Assembly: GCF_900128985.1 (NCBI RefSeq)
Contig: NZ_FQUC01000020.1
Span: 1-61,135 of the forward strand
Source: Indolivaga macrotermitis
GTDB taxonomy: Bacteria; Bacteroidota; Bacteroidia; Bacteroidales; Dysgonomonadaceae
Direction of reading: 5' to 3'
DNA: 61,135 bases
Shown: in pieces, positions 29,552 through 39,127 of the stretch
How positions within the stretch are numbered: the stretch's first letter is position 1
Layout of the letters: each line of letters begins with the position of its first letter
Position numbers and translations under genes: made by a program
The notes under the pieces: model-generated
The model's input: only the letters and a program-made list of their open reading frames with translations
Told to the model about the DNA's origin: nothing
Database searches by the model: none

Positions 29552-29756
29552 ACAGATTAGTTGGCTCGATATCAAACTGTTATCCCGAGTAGTATTCGAA
29601 CGACAACAAAACAACAATGATCCTACCGGACACAGCCTGCCCTGCCAACTTATAATTTGGAAATGGATATATACGACAAAGTGAACGAAGACATAAAAAA
29701 ATATCCCGTTATTTTGACACAATAAAACTTTTTGTTTAGTTAACGCCCTGTGATGC

Positions 29757-29795
<39 letters not shown>

Positions 29796-29907
29796 ATATT
29801 TCAGCACATAAAGGCAAATCTAAACTGTTAAAATTTAGAGGATTGTTAATGCTTTTATGTGTGAAAATATCGATCATTCCTTATTGGTAAAGGGTTGTTT
29901 GATGGAG

Positions 29908-29915
29908 CAAATATA
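29908..29915 (-). promoter_or_regulatory. -7 promoter box, leader 1
   Basis: TATATTTG on the minus strand matches TAnnTTTG exactly and is kept in all leader copies. No exact TTTG at -33 is visible; the segment around 29,936 reads TTGC. Confidence 0.6.
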
Positions 29916-30041
29916 AGGATTTTTTCGGATTACCTGCAATTTATTATAAATAACAACTAATGATAGATAAAATACAGCCGGGATACTTTCATAAAATAAA
30001 TATTATCTTTGTTTATATATTAAAACCTCTTTGTATTAAGC

Positions 30042-30668
30042 ATGGCGAAAAAAAACTTTTATGTTGTCTGGAACGGCATTACACCGGGAGTCTACAACTC
30101 ATGGGAAGAATGCAAAGCCCAAGTTTCCAATTACGATGGGGCAATATACAAATCGTTCCCTACTCTGGAACAAGCGACCCAAGCTTATAACGAAAGTCCC
30201 TGGAATTATATAGGAAAACAGGCAAAACCTACATCGAAGAAAACTTCGCTCAATAATCCGGCAATAATAAAAGACAGCTTAGCTGTAGATGCCGCATGCA
30301 GTGGTAATCCCGGACTGATGGAGTACCGGGGCGTATATGTATTGACAGGAGAACAGATCTTTCATCAGGGCCCTTACGAACAAGGAACCAATAATATCGG
30401 CGAATTTCTGGCATTAGTACATGGACTGGCTTTGCTCAAACAAAAAAATCTTTCTATACCCATCTATTCAGATAGTGCTAATGCTATCAAATGGATCAAA
30501 GATAAGAAGTGCAAGACTAAGCTTGAACGGACACCTGCTAACATGTCTTTATTTTATATGATAGAGCGTGCCGAGAAATGGCTGCGTGAAAACACCTATT
30601 CTACGCAGATAATAAAATGGGAAACCCAAGACTGGGGAGAAATACCTGCCGACTTCGGTAGAAAATAA
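30042..30668 (+). CDS. rnhA: Ribonuclease H1 with N-terminal hybrid-binding domain
   Basis: A 208-residue RNase HI that cuts the RNA strand of RNA-DNA hybrids. Residues 1-50 form the viroplasmin-like hybrid-binding domain (YVVWNGITPGVYNSWEECKA, YKSFPTLEQATQAY). The catalytic domain from about 80 has the Asp of VDAACSGNPG, the Glu of NNIGEFLALVHG, the Asp of YSDSANAIKW and a late Asp in GEIPADFGRK. It is the Bacteroidetes/eukaryote-like two-domain form. It is separated by 35 bp from the DUF2461 gene, so co-transcription is possible. Confidence 0.9.
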   Translation: MAKKNFYVVWNGITPGVYNSWEECKAQVSNYDGAIYKSFPTLEQATQAYNESPWNYIGKQAKPTSKKTSLNNPAIIKDSLAVDAACSGNPGLMEYRGVYVLTGEQIFHQGPYEQGTNNIGEFLALVHGLALLKQKNLSIPIYSDSANAIKWIKDKKCKTKLERTPANMSLFYMIERAEKWLRENTYSTQIIKWETQDWGEIPADFGRK

Positions 30669-30703
30669 GACATCAAACTTTTCGCAAATTAAAAAACAGA
30701 AAT

Positions 30704-31363
30704 ATGGCATTCAACGGATTTACAGAAGAAACTTTTCAGTTTTTCAGAGATATCAAAGAAAACAACTATAAAGAATGGTTCGAAGCAAACAAAGAAGTCT
30801 TTATCAAAGAAGTACAAACTCCTTTTAAAGAACTCATCGCCATGCTCTCCCCTAGCATGTATAATATAGATGCTCAATTCGAACTACGTCCTTACAAAGT
30901 ATTATCGCGAATATACAGAGATACACGCTTTTCGAAAAACAAAGATCCATATAAAACCTGCTTATGGATGAGTTTCCTTGTTCCTTCAACCGAATGGGAA
31001 AACATACCGGGATATTTTATGGAACTTAGCGCCGACCACTATTTGTACGGAATGGGGCTATTCGCACCCAAGAAGAAAACGATGGATAACCTCAGAGACA
31101 GTATAGCTTATGATGCAGAAGAATTTCAGGCAAAAACGCAACTGATTCTCGACAAAGGATTCTCGGTACAAGGCGAAGAATACAAAAGACTTATACCTAA
31201 TGAACTTCCTGAATATTTCCAAACATGGATTCAGAGAAAATCATTGTATGTGATGAAAGAAAAGCCCATCGGAAAAGAAGTGTACAGTGAAAAGTTTGCA
31301 AAAGTTATAGCCGAAGAATTCGAATCGTTACAATGGTTATATCACTTTCTGAAAGACGAATAA
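30704..31363 (+). CDS. DUF2461 family protein
   Basis: A 219-residue soluble protein of the DUF2461 (TIGR02453) family. It has the opening FTEETFQFFRDIKENNYKEWFEANKE, the core YRDTRFSKNKDPYKT and a GMGLFAPKK segment. The family is common in bacteria and of unknown biochemical role. It follows rnhA on the same strand and ends at a bidirectional terminator. Confidence 0.85.
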   Translation: MAFNGFTEETFQFFRDIKENNYKEWFEANKEVFIKEVQTPFKELIAMLSPSMYNIDAQFELRPYKVLSRIYRDTRFSKNKDPYKTCLWMSFLVPSTEWENIPGYFMELSADHYLYGMGLFAPKKKTMDNLRDSIAYDAEEFQAKTQLILDKGFSVQGEEYKRLIPNELPEYFQTWIQRKSLYVMKEKPIGKEVYSEKFAKVIAEEFESLQWLYHFLKDE

Positions 31364-31393
31364 ATATCGACTATTCATTTTATTATATCTTCC

Positions 31394-31418
31394 AAATGCA
31401 TCTCTTAGAGGTGCATTT
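31394..31418. terminator. Bidirectional terminator
   Basis: Stem AAATGCATCTC / GAGGTGCATTT with a 3-nt loop followed by T residues, between the convergent DUF2461 and HAD genes. Confidence 0.8.
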
Positions 31419-31419
31419 T

Positions 31420-32076
31420 TTAGTTTGAACAGGGAACAAAAAGATCGGATATACTCTCCCCTCCTGTCAAATGGTATGCCCACAAACCATACTCCCGTGC
31501 ACCTGTAATATTAGCCTCATTATCATCTATAAAGAGAGTTCTTTGAGGATTCAGGCGAATTGTTTCCATTACCTCCTTATATATAGCCTGATCGGGTTTG
31601 CGCAAATGCATTTCGTCCGAATAGAAGCATTGTATAAAAAGATCGTCGAAATTCTCCCCGAATTGTTTCCTATACATCTCCTTGAACTTGACCCGATGCG
31701 GAAAATTTGTATTACTTAAAAGATAAGTACGGTATCTGGCGTTTACTCTTTCCAACATTTCTATACGGGCCCTGTCATAAGGTTGTAAAAGAGCATTCCA
31801 CGCATCCCATATATCTTTTTCATTTACGTTCTTCGCTGCGGGATATTCCGTATATATTGCTTCAACAAACTGGCTCGGTGTAATAAGACCCAGTTCGAGA
31901 TCGAGAAGAAACTTTTTATGCCCTGATATAATATCATCCGACTTCATTCCTTCGATCTTCAGGTTATTAAAAGCGGCCAGTGTACGTCCGATATTAATAT
32001 CCATAATGACCCCGCCAAAGTCAAAGATTATATTCTCTATTTCATCAACAGGAAAATTGGGTATATTTAATTCCAT
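31420..32076 (-). CDS. HAD-family hydrolase
   Basis: A 218-residue haloacid dehalogenase-like phosphatase (subfamily IA). Motif I is NIIFDFGGVIMD (about 16-27) with the nucleophilic Asp. Motif II Ser/Thr lies in YLLSNTN and the Lys of motif III in RKPDQAIY. Motif IV is TLFIDDNEANI. The second motif I residue is Gly, as is common in this branch. The substrate cannot be told from sequence; small phosphorylated sugars or nucleotides are typical. Confidence 0.85.
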   Translation of the reverse strand: MELNIPNFPVDEIENIIFDFGGVIMDINIGRTLAAFNNLKIEGMKSDDIISGHKKFLLDLELGLITPSQFVEAIYTEYPAAKNVNEKDIWDAWNALLQPYDRARIEMLERVNARYRTYLLSNTNFPHRVKFKEMYRKQFGENFDDLFIQCFYSDEMHLRKPDQAIYKEVMETIRLNPQRTLFIDDNEANITGAREYGLWAYHLTGGESISDLFVPCSN

Positions 32077-32325
32077 CTCTATCTCTATTTATTAAATTGC
32101 GAATATAAGAAATTCTTTTTTATTGAAAGCAGAGTCTGAGAGGCAAATAAAGGAAGGATATTCATAAATTTTATGTACTTTCGTACGTTTTCCTCGGAAA
32201 ATTCAGAGGACAAATGCTAATTGCTGGATTGTTGATTTATTGTACTTTTTCGACAGACCGAAGAAATAGCAATCACTAATTATTATCAATATTGTATATC
32301 CTATAATAATTAAAATAAACTCAAT

Positions 32326-33222
32326 ATGAAAAAGATAAATGCAGCTATTGTCGGTTATGGCAATATAGGTAAATATGTATTAGATGCAATTTTAGCTTCA
32401 CCGGACTTTACTGTCGCAGGTATAGTAAGGCGTAACCCCGGTGATATACCGTCTGAACTGAAAAACTATAAAGTGGTAGCTTCTGTAAAAGAATTAAAAG
32501 ACGTGGATGTAGCTATTCTCTGCACACCAACCCGCAGTGTAGAAGAATATGCAAAAGAGTGCCTTTCATTAGGTATTAACACTGTTGACAGCTACGATAT
32601 ACACGGAGGAATTGTAAACCTGCGCAGTAATCTTGATAAAGTAGCTAAAGAACATAAAACAGTTTCAGTTATCTCGGCAGGATGGGATCCGGGAACCGAC
32701 TCTATGATCCGCTCTATGTTCGAATTTATGGCACCTAAAGGAATTACATATACAAACTTCGGACCGGGTATGAGCATGGGGCATACTGTAGCTGTAAAGG
32801 CTATAAAAGGAGTAAAAGCCGCCCTATCTATGACAATTCCACTAGGGACAAGTATACACCGCCGGATGGTATATGTAGAAATCGAAGACGGCCATAAATT
32901 TGAAGATGTAGCGAAAGCGATCAAAACCGATGATTATTTCGCTCACGACGAAACCCATGTTACTCAGGTCGAATCTGTAGATAGCCTGAAAGATATGGGA
33001 CACGGAGTGAATATGGTTCGTAAAGGAGTATCGGGCGTTACACAAAACCAACTTCTCGAATTTGATATGAAGATTAATAATCCGGCTCTTACCGCTCAGG
33101 TATTAGTAGCCTCAGCCCGGGCTTCGCTTCGCCAAAATCCGGGAGCATATACTATGATAGAAATTCCTATTATTGACTATATTTACGGAGATAAAGAAGC
33201 TTTAATAAAGAAACTTGTATAA
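32326..33222 (+). CDS. ddh: meso-Diaminopimelate D-dehydrogenase
   Basis: A 298-residue NADPH-dependent enzyme that converts tetrahydrodipicolinate and ammonia directly to meso-diaminopimelate for lysine and peptidoglycan synthesis. The N-terminal Rossmann loop is AIVGYGNIGKYVLDAI (8-23). The family's substrate region has SAGWDPGTDSMIR and FGPGMSMGHTVAVKAI. The length is typical of the Bacteroidetes Ddh family. It precedes ispE by 15 bp, so the two are likely co-transcribed. Confidence 0.93.
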   Translation: MKKINAAIVGYGNIGKYVLDAILASPDFTVAGIVRRNPGDIPSELKNYKVVASVKELKDVDVAILCTPTRSVEEYAKECLSLGINTVDSYDIHGGIVNLRSNLDKVAKEHKTVSVISAGWDPGTDSMIRSMFEFMAPKGITYTNFGPGMSMGHTVAVKAIKGVKAALSMTIPLGTSIHRRMVYVEIEDGHKFEDVAKAIKTDDYFAHDETHVTQVESVDSLKDMGHGVNMVRKGVSGVTQNQLLEFDMKINNPALTAQVLVASARASLRQNPGAYTMIEIPIIDYIYGDKEALIKKLV

Positions 33223-33237
33223 ACTAATAATCTCGCG

Positions 33238-34050
33238 ATGATTTGCTTTCCCAATGCAAAGATCAATCTAGGCCTGAATATTGTTTCGAAAAGAGATGAC
33301 GGGTATCATAATCTCGAAACTGTTTTTTATCCGATAATGATAAAAGATGCTCTTGAAATAATTGAGACGCCTAATTTAGAAAAAGATATTTTTGTGGAAT
33401 CCGGTATAAAAACAGGAACTACAGCTGAAAATAATCTGGTGATGAAGGCTCTGCACCTTATTCGCTCTCATTATTCAATACCTCCTGTTGAAGTACATTT
33501 GCTGAAACAAATTCCATTCGGAGCAGGTATAGGCGGAGGTTCTTCCGATGCCGCTTTCATGTTGAAACTGATCAACAGCAAATATTCGCTGGGTGCTTCA
33601 TCCAATGAATTAGCAGGAATGGCTTCTCAGTTAGGAGCAGATTGTCCATTCTTTATATATAATAAACCCATGTTTGCCACCGGAATCGGGGAAAAGCTGG
33701 AAGAAGTAGAAGTTTCTTTCGAAAACTATTATTTGATTCTGGTAAAACCCGAAATATTTGTTTCAACAAAAGATGCTTTTGCTTCAATAGAGCCTAAACA
33801 GCCTGATATGTCATTAAAAGAGATAATCAAGCACCCTATTGAAAACTGGAAGAATCTGATGGTAAATGATTTCGAAAAAAGTATATTTCCAAAATACCCT
33901 ATGATAGAGCACATTAAGCAGAAGCTTTATGCATTGGGAGCAGTATATGCATCCATGTCAGGAAGCGGATCTTCTGTTTATGGAATATTCAATAAGAAAA
34001 CTGATCTGAAACACCATTTCGACGGATGTTTCGTTTGGGAACAGGAATAA
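33238..34050 (+). CDS. ispE: 4-Diphosphocytidyl-2-C-methyl-D-erythritol kinase
   Basis: A 270-residue GHMP kinase of the MEP isoprenoid pathway; it phosphorylates CDP-methylerythritol. It has the N-terminal PNAKINLGLNIVSKRDDGYHN signature, the ATP loop PFGAGIGGGSSDAAF (about 91-105) and the C-terminal ASMSGSGSSVYG motif. The pathway enzyme IspH is also in this window (57,219-58,103). The start lies 15 bp after ddh. Confidence 0.95.
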   Translation: MICFPNAKINLGLNIVSKRDDGYHNLETVFYPIMIKDALEIIETPNLEKDIFVESGIKTGTTAENNLVMKALHLIRSHYSIPPVEVHLLKQIPFGAGIGGGSSDAAFMLKLINSKYSLGASSNELAGMASQLGADCPFFIYNKPMFATGIGEKLEEVEVSFENYYLILVKPEIFVSTKDAFASIEPKQPDMSLKEIIKHPIENWKNLMVNDFEKSIFPKYPMIEHIKQKLYALGAVYASMSGSGSSVYGIFNKKTDLKHHFDGCFVWEQE

Positions 34051-34080
34051 AAGAAACCCTTTCTATAAAGATGAAGAGAA

Positions 34081-34106
34081 AGAGGGAGTTGTATTAAACT
34101 CCCTCT
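34081..34106. terminator. Bidirectional terminator between ispE and fucosidase
   Basis: Perfect 10-bp stem AGAGGGAGTT / AACTCCCTCT with a 6-nt loop, followed by TTTATTT on plus and preceded by A residues. It serves the convergent genes. Confidence 0.85.
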
Positions 34107-34108
34107 CT

Positions 34109-36181
34109 TTATTTCGTGATAACACCAAGTTCCGCTATCGTATATTTCGGTCCACGTTTCACCGCTTCAAGATTCATAATCTTTATATAACGGGCTTTCA
34201 CCATACGAGCAAACATTACATTCTGCCTAGCCGGTTTTGTCCGCATATTAGGAAACGATGCATTATCTATAACCTTTGTCCATGTTCGCCCATCCAGACT
34301 CGTATACAAATTATATCTGAAAATATTACCGGCACTCTCTTCTCCGGATGGAGTATACGAAAAGCCTCTCAGGCTCAACTCCTCACCCAAGTCTACCGAA
34401 ACGGTATGATTTTTATAAATATCAGCATAAGTAGTATTATCTCCATCTATTATTTTAGACATTTCTTCTGACGAAGGGGATACAACTGTCCATAAGGATG
34501 GAGCAATATCATATTTTTCAGAAATAACTTTACTCTTGCCTGTGCCCTTCTCTACCATGGCAATAGCCCTCACACGCCCTCCTTTAGGCAATGGAAAAGA
34601 TTCTTTATATATCTGTGATTTCTCGTTAGGCTTGCTACCGTTAGTCGTATAATATATCAAAGGATCGGGAGTCTCACATTCTATGCTCACATTCCCATAC
34701 TTATCCCTCGATATGCGGGGATCACTGATACTTTCTTTTGCAGCAAACAATGCCAATTTATTAAGTACCGGACTAGCCAGGGATTCCCTTATATGAACGC
34801 GCAGCTGCTTTGTACTAATCATATGGAACCGCAACATGCGTTTATACCCTATCGTAGTACCCGAGACCAAAGGCTTCCATTCATCTTCATCCATATATTC
34901 GACATCAAAGCGGGAAACTCTCTGCCCTAAAGGAATATACTCCTGCAATAATATTCTGTTAAACGTTTTCTCGCGGCGAAAAGTAATGTCTATAGTAGCG
35001 GCGGTTATAGTATCATCCGTAGCCCAGTAACTATCGTAATTGGCATCTAATAAATTCAACTCCGAAAAACGCTCCGAGTTACCTCTGACTTGCGAAGCTG
35101 TAATTTTTGCCCCTTGTATTAAGTCTTCTTCAAATAACTGGTCAAGGCTTTTTCTGAACTCCATCAAACGGATCGAATCGTTCCGTGAAATACGTCCTGT
35201 CCTATCCGGAGGCACATTCAACAAAAGATTTGAATTACGTCCGATAGATGTATAATATATATTCATTAATTGATTTAACGACTTCAACTTATCATCTGTC
35301 GACGGACTATAAAACCATCCCGGACGAATAGATACATTTGCTTCTGAGGGAATCCATACCTCTCCGTTAATATTTCCTCTGCTTAAAGTATCAGCCGGAG
35401 GAGCATCTGCATCCCCCCATCCAAATCCGGAAGTATTCAGTTTAGACCAATTTGTGTCACCGGCTATTCCATCCACATTTCCGACCCAACGTGCACCCGG
35501 CCCTATATCACTTGTTATAATAGCCGCTGGTTGATTACGATTCACTACTTTCAGGAAAAGATTCCAATCGTATAGCTGCAATTTACCCTTAGGCCCCTCG
35601 CCATTAGCACCGTTAATCCACTGTTCAAAAACAGTACCGTAATTGCTAAGCACTTCTGTTAAAGTTCCGGCGAAAACCTGATTGTATTCGGCAGTTCCGT
35701 ATGCCGGATGATTTCTGTCCCAAGCAGATAAGTAGATTCCGAATTTCAAATCATATTCGCGGCATGCCTCAGCCAATTCCCGCAAAACATCACCTTTACC
35801 GTTCTTCCATAAAGACTCCCGGACTGTATGTTTGCTAAAATTACTTGGCCACAGACAAAAACCATCGTGATGCTTTGCTGTTATAATAATTCCTTTCATT
35901 CCGGCAGCTTTAGCAGTAGCAGCCCACTGCCGACAATCGATACTGACAGGATTAAATACCGACGGGTTCTCCTTACCTGTACCCCATTCCTGATCAGTGA
36001 ATGTATTGGGCCCAAAATGAATAAGCATATAATACTCCATTTTTTGCCATGCCAATTGTTCTACTGTAGGAACAGGCCCATAAGGACGGGGAGGAACATC
36101 TGAAATATTACCACATCCAAGCATCCCTCCTGCAATAAAGAGAGATAATATCAGAGTTCGTAATATTGACAGGTATTTCAT
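34109..36181 (-). CDS. Alpha-L-fucosidase (GH29) lipoprotein
   Basis: A 690-residue exported glycoside hydrolase. The signal peptide ends in a lipobox (FIAGGMLGC), so it is probably a lipoprotein. The catalytic barrel (about 40-340) has the GH29 markers MLIHFGPNTFTDQEWG, TAKHHDGFCLWPS, IYLSAWDRNHP and SDIGPGARWVGN, whose Asp is the likely nucleophile. After it come a discoidin (F5/8C)-like domain (about 360-470), a chitobiase-like CHB_HEX segment (IYYTTNGSKPN, about 505) and a second discoidin-like domain to the C-terminus. It should release alpha-fucose from host or plant glycans. No SusC/D pair is adjacent. Confidence 0.88.
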   Translation of the reverse strand: MKYLSILRTLILSLFIAGGMLGCGNISDVPPRPYGPVPTVEQLAWQKMEYYMLIHFGPNTFTDQEWGTGKENPSVFNPVSIDCRQWAATAKAAGMKGIIITAKHHDGFCLWPSNFSKHTVRESLWKNGKGDVLRELAEACREYDLKFGIYLSAWDRNHPAYGTAEYNQVFAGTLTEVLSNYGTVFEQWINGANGEGPKGKLQLYDWNLFLKVVNRNQPAAIITSDIGPGARWVGNVDGIAGDTNWSKLNTSGFGWGDADAPPADTLSRGNINGEVWIPSEANVSIRPGWFYSPSTDDKLKSLNQLMNIYYTSIGRNSNLLLNVPPDRTGRISRNDSIRLMEFRKSLDQLFEEDLIQGAKITASQVRGNSERFSELNLLDANYDSYWATDDTITAATIDITFRREKTFNRILLQEYIPLGQRVSRFDVEYMDEDEWKPLVSGTTIGYKRMLRFHMISTKQLRVHIRESLASPVLNKLALFAAKESISDPRISRDKYGNVSIECETPDPLIYYTTNGSKPNEKSQIYKESFPLPKGGRVRAIAMVEKGTGKSKVISEKYDIAPSLWTVVSPSSEEMSKIIDGDNTTYADIYKNHTVSVDLGEELSLRGFSYTPSGEESAGNIFRYNLYTSLDGRTWTKVIDNASFPNMRTKPARQNVMFARMVKARYIKIMNLEAVKRGPKYTIAELGVITK

Positions 36182-36239
36182 TCAACCAAAAGGAATATAA
36201 GGTTACAAAAGAATAATCTTTCTCCGGATAACAAGTAGT

Positions 36240-36800
36240 TTACCAGATCAGATCATTCTCGGATACAATAACATCCATCTTAACATCATGTCCGGCAACC
36301 GGTATCTGGTCTAACAATTGAAAATCAAAACAGACTCCTACTTTTGGAGCCCTAATCTGACTAAGGAAACGATCGTAATATCCCTTTCCCCTTCCCAAGC
36401 GATTACCTTTCCGATCAAAAGCTATCCCGGGAACTATTACCATATCTACTTTTCTATAATCTGTAAAGTCTTCTCCCTGTGGCTCGAACACTCCTATTTT
36501 ACTTTTCGTATAAATAGTATCTTTTATAACTTTTCTGAATACCAGATTGTCATTCACGACAGCAGGATAATAAAAATCCTTCTCCTCTATCCATTTTTCT
36601 ATGAAAGCCCCTGTAGCAACCTCATCTGGCATCGAATTATATATAAAAACAGTAGAGGCATCCCTAAAAGAACCGGTTATCTCTAATACCGAAAAAACCT
36701 CCTCCGACATACGGAGGAGATCTTTCTGTTGATATTCTTGTTTCTTAGAAGCTATTTCTTGTCTCAATTTATCCTTTACAGGATCAATTCCTTTTTTCAA
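36240..36800 (-). CDS. 5-Formyltetrahydrofolate cyclo-ligase family protein
   Basis: A 186-residue enzyme that uses ATP to turn 5-formyl-THF into 5,10-methenyl-THF in one-carbon metabolism. It shows the N-terminal DKLRQEIASKKQEY helix, the folate/ATP region VDMVIVPGIAFDRKGNRLGRGKGYYDRFL (key GRGKGYYDRFL) and the late VCFDFQL strand. The start overlaps nothing; the S41 peptidase gene ends about 46 bp upstream on the same strand. Confidence 0.9.
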   Translation of the reverse strand: MKKGIDPVKDKLRQEIASKKQEYQQKDLLRMSEEVFSVLEITGSFRDASTVFIYNSMPDEVATGAFIEKWIEEKDFYYPAVVNDNLVFRKVIKDTIYTKSKIGVFEPQGEDFTDYRKVDMVIVPGIAFDRKGNRLGRGKGYYDRFLSQIRAPKVGVCFDFQLLDQIPVAGHDVKMDVIVSENDLIW

Positions 36801-36846
36801 TCTTTCTATAATTTATATGGACAATGAAAATACTGCATCGCCACTA

Positions 36847-38505
36847 TTATTTCTTGTATCCTCCCGACCTTATCATACCCGGCTGAGCCTTACCCGCCTG
36901 CATCAGTTCTATTGCCTTCTTAAGAACTATATCGTCTTTCAGTATAATGGAGTAAAAGCCTTCGTCACCAAAGATATTACGTACAATATTGGCTTTTAAC
37001 TGGATCATCAATAAACTACGTGATTCGCTTACCAAATAAGGTCTGTTACGAATTCCTTTATTTTCTGCCAGACTCACCAGATTCTGCACCAATGGTTGAT
37101 ACGACAGATAAGCATCCAGCTCTTCCCATGTTTTAAATGATTCTAAACGCTGGCGATTCTTATCAGTATACAAGAATGCACTTTCGTATATCAAACCGTT
37201 ATTGGCTACCGAAATATAATATGAATTTACACCAATAGTATCGCGAGGTATAAATATATCGGGCATAATACCTCCGTTTCCATAAACCGGACGACCCGCC
37301 ACTGTATGGAATAAAGGCTCGCCTGCCTGCTTGATACTATCTTGTGAATCAAATTCACCACGCAGATACCTGTTCATTAAATCCTGATTGTAGTCAGACG
37401 ACTTACCCAATTCATAAGGCTTCTGAACACAACGTCCCGAAGGTGTATGATAACGGGCTATAGTTAAACGAAGTGCCGATCCATCTTTAAATACCTGTTG
37501 ATTTTGTACCAATCCTTTTCCGAACGAACGGCGACCGATGATCAGTCCTCTGTCATTGTCCTGTATCGCTCCGGCAAATACTTCACTCGCCGAAGCACTA
37601 CCTTCGTCGATAAGTACTACCAGTTGATCTGTCTTGGTTGTTCCTGAACCATCAGCCAAAGCATCTTCCCGGGGATATGCACGTCCTTCGGTATAGACGA
37701 TCAACTGTCCTTTACCCAGAAACTCATTCACCATTTGTATGGCAGCAGCTAACGATCCTCCCGTATTCTGACGAAGATCCACTATGAAAGAATTGGTTCC
37801 CTGACTTTTCAATTTAGATATGGCAGTTATAAACTCTTTCACAGTTGTATTACCAAACTTGTTCACCTTGATAAGTCCTATTTTAGGAACCGGCTGATAA
37901 GCTATATCTACTGTATTGACAGGTATATCTCCACGAGTGACAGTTATATTCACAAGCTCGGATTTACCAAAACGCTTAATTCCTAATTTCACGTCTGACC
38001 CTTTCGGACCACGAAGGCTTCGCATTACCTTTTCATTGGTCATTTCTTTACCGGCAAACAAGCTATCGTTTACATTAACGATGCGGTCGCCTGGAAGAAT
38101 TCCGGCAGCTTGCGATGGGCCTCCCTGTATTACGGTTACAACAGTTATAGTATCATTTCTCAAGACAAACTGTACCCCTATACCACTGAAATGACCTTCG
38201 AGCTCGTCTCCGACCAATTCCATGTCTTTAGCCGAAAAATAAGTCGAGTGAGGATCTAGTTCGGCGATCAAACCAGGTAAAGCCTTTTCAATTAACTCCT
38301 GAGTGTTTACACTGTCAACATATGCTTCATTGACATATTGCAGGATAGCGTCTATTTTGCTTCCTCCACGGAACAGGCTTTTAGTAGACTGAAATGCCGC
38401 AAATCTACTTCCGATAAATATACCAAGCACTATCCCTAATGCAATCCACAATGGTAACCAAACGAAATATCTCTTTTTATTAGAATATGATCTCATTGAA
38501 ATCAA
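36847..38505 (-). CDS. S41 family C-terminal processing peptidase
   Basis: A 552-residue CtpA/Tsp-like serine protease anchored by an N-terminal membrane helix (FVWLPLWIALGIVLGIFIG). A PDZ domain follows at about 90-175 (GIGVQFVLRNDTITVV, AGILPGDRIVNVND). The catalytic domain has the Ser of DEGSASASEVFAG (about 300) and the Lys of RRSFGKGLVQ, an intact Ser-Lys dyad. The C-terminal 180 residues are an extension common in Bacteroidetes. It probably acts in the periplasm on misfolded or tail-marked proteins. It is 25 bp downstream of the dCMP deaminase gene. Confidence 0.92.
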   Translation of the reverse strand: MISMRSYSNKKRYFVWLPLWIALGIVLGIFIGSRFAAFQSTKSLFRGGSKIDAILQYVNEAYVDSVNTQELIEKALPGLIAELDPHSTYFSAKDMELVGDELEGHFSGIGVQFVLRNDTITVVTVIQGGPSQAAGILPGDRIVNVNDSLFAGKEMTNEKVMRSLRGPKGSDVKLGIKRFGKSELVNITVTRGDIPVNTVDIAYQPVPKIGLIKVNKFGNTTVKEFITAISKLKSQGTNSFIVDLRQNTGGSLAAAIQMVNEFLGKGQLIVYTEGRAYPREDALADGSGTTKTDQLVVLIDEGSASASEVFAGAIQDNDRGLIIGRRSFGKGLVQNQQVFKDGSALRLTIARYHTPSGRCVQKPYELGKSSDYNQDLMNRYLRGEFDSQDSIKQAGEPLFHTVAGRPVYGNGGIMPDIFIPRDTIGVNSYYISVANNGLIYESAFLYTDKNRQRLESFKTWEELDAYLSYQPLVQNLVSLAENKGIRNRPYLVSESRSLLMIQLKANIVRNIFGDEGFYSIILKDDIVLKKAIELMQAGKAQPGMIRSGGYKK

Positions 38506-38530
38506 TTATTAATTATATAGTATGTCTGTT

Positions 38531-38965
38531 TTATTCATTTACCTCTAATGTAATAAATACGGTCTCGATCCCCGCCCTTTCGAGCAAATCGCAACCATCC
38601 ATATTATGATAACGATCACAATAAACAACCCTTCTGATACCCGCCTGAATAATAAGTTTTGCACACTCAATACAAGGCGATGTTGTAGCATACATGGTAG
38701 CTCCCATACTACTGTTGTGAGAGCAAGCGACCTTAGTTATCGCATTAGCCTCAGCATGAAGTACGTAAGGTTTTGTTAAGTTATTTTCGTCTTCACAAAT
38801 ATTTTCGAAGCCTACAGGCGTTCCGTTATACCCATCAGAAATGATCATTTTATCTTTAATGATCAGAGCGCCTACTTTACGCCTTTTACAATATGAATTT
38901 TCAGCCCAAATCATCGCCATGCGAAGATACCTCATATCAAGTAAACGCTGCTTCTCTGTCTCCAT
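38531..38965 (-). CDS. dCMP deaminase
   Basis: A 144-residue zinc deaminase that converts dCMP to dUMP for thymidylate synthesis. The zinc site is HAEANAI (about 78-84) with PCIECAKLI (about 101-109). The N-terminal RYLRMAMIWAENSYCKRRKVGA and DGYNGTPVGFEN are typical of this family, also called ComEB-like. It is the first gene of the group with the S41 peptidase. Confidence 0.92.
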   Translation of the reverse strand: METEKQRLLDMRYLRMAMIWAENSYCKRRKVGALIIKDKMIISDGYNGTPVGFENICEDENNLTKPYVLHAEANAITKVACSHNSSMGATMYATTSPCIECAKLIIQAGIRRVVYCDRYHNMDGCDLLERAGIETVFITLEVNE

Positions 38966-39063
38966 TTATAATCAATCGTTTGTCTATTTTGGTATAAGAT
39001 ACAAAAATAAGCAATAAAACTTTACTTCTGCTATATATCAGGCAGATGTTATTCTCAAAAATA

Positions 39064-39095
39064 CAAAAGAGTTTCGGAATACCGAAACCCTTTTG
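39064..39095 (-). terminator. Terminator after the beta-helix lipoprotein gene
   Basis: Stem CAAAAGGGTTTCGG / CCGAAACTCTTTTG (one mismatch) on the minus strand, followed by TATTTTTG. Confidence 0.75.
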
Positions 39096-39127
39096 CTATA
39101 AGTCTTCTCGAATCTTACACAGAGTAT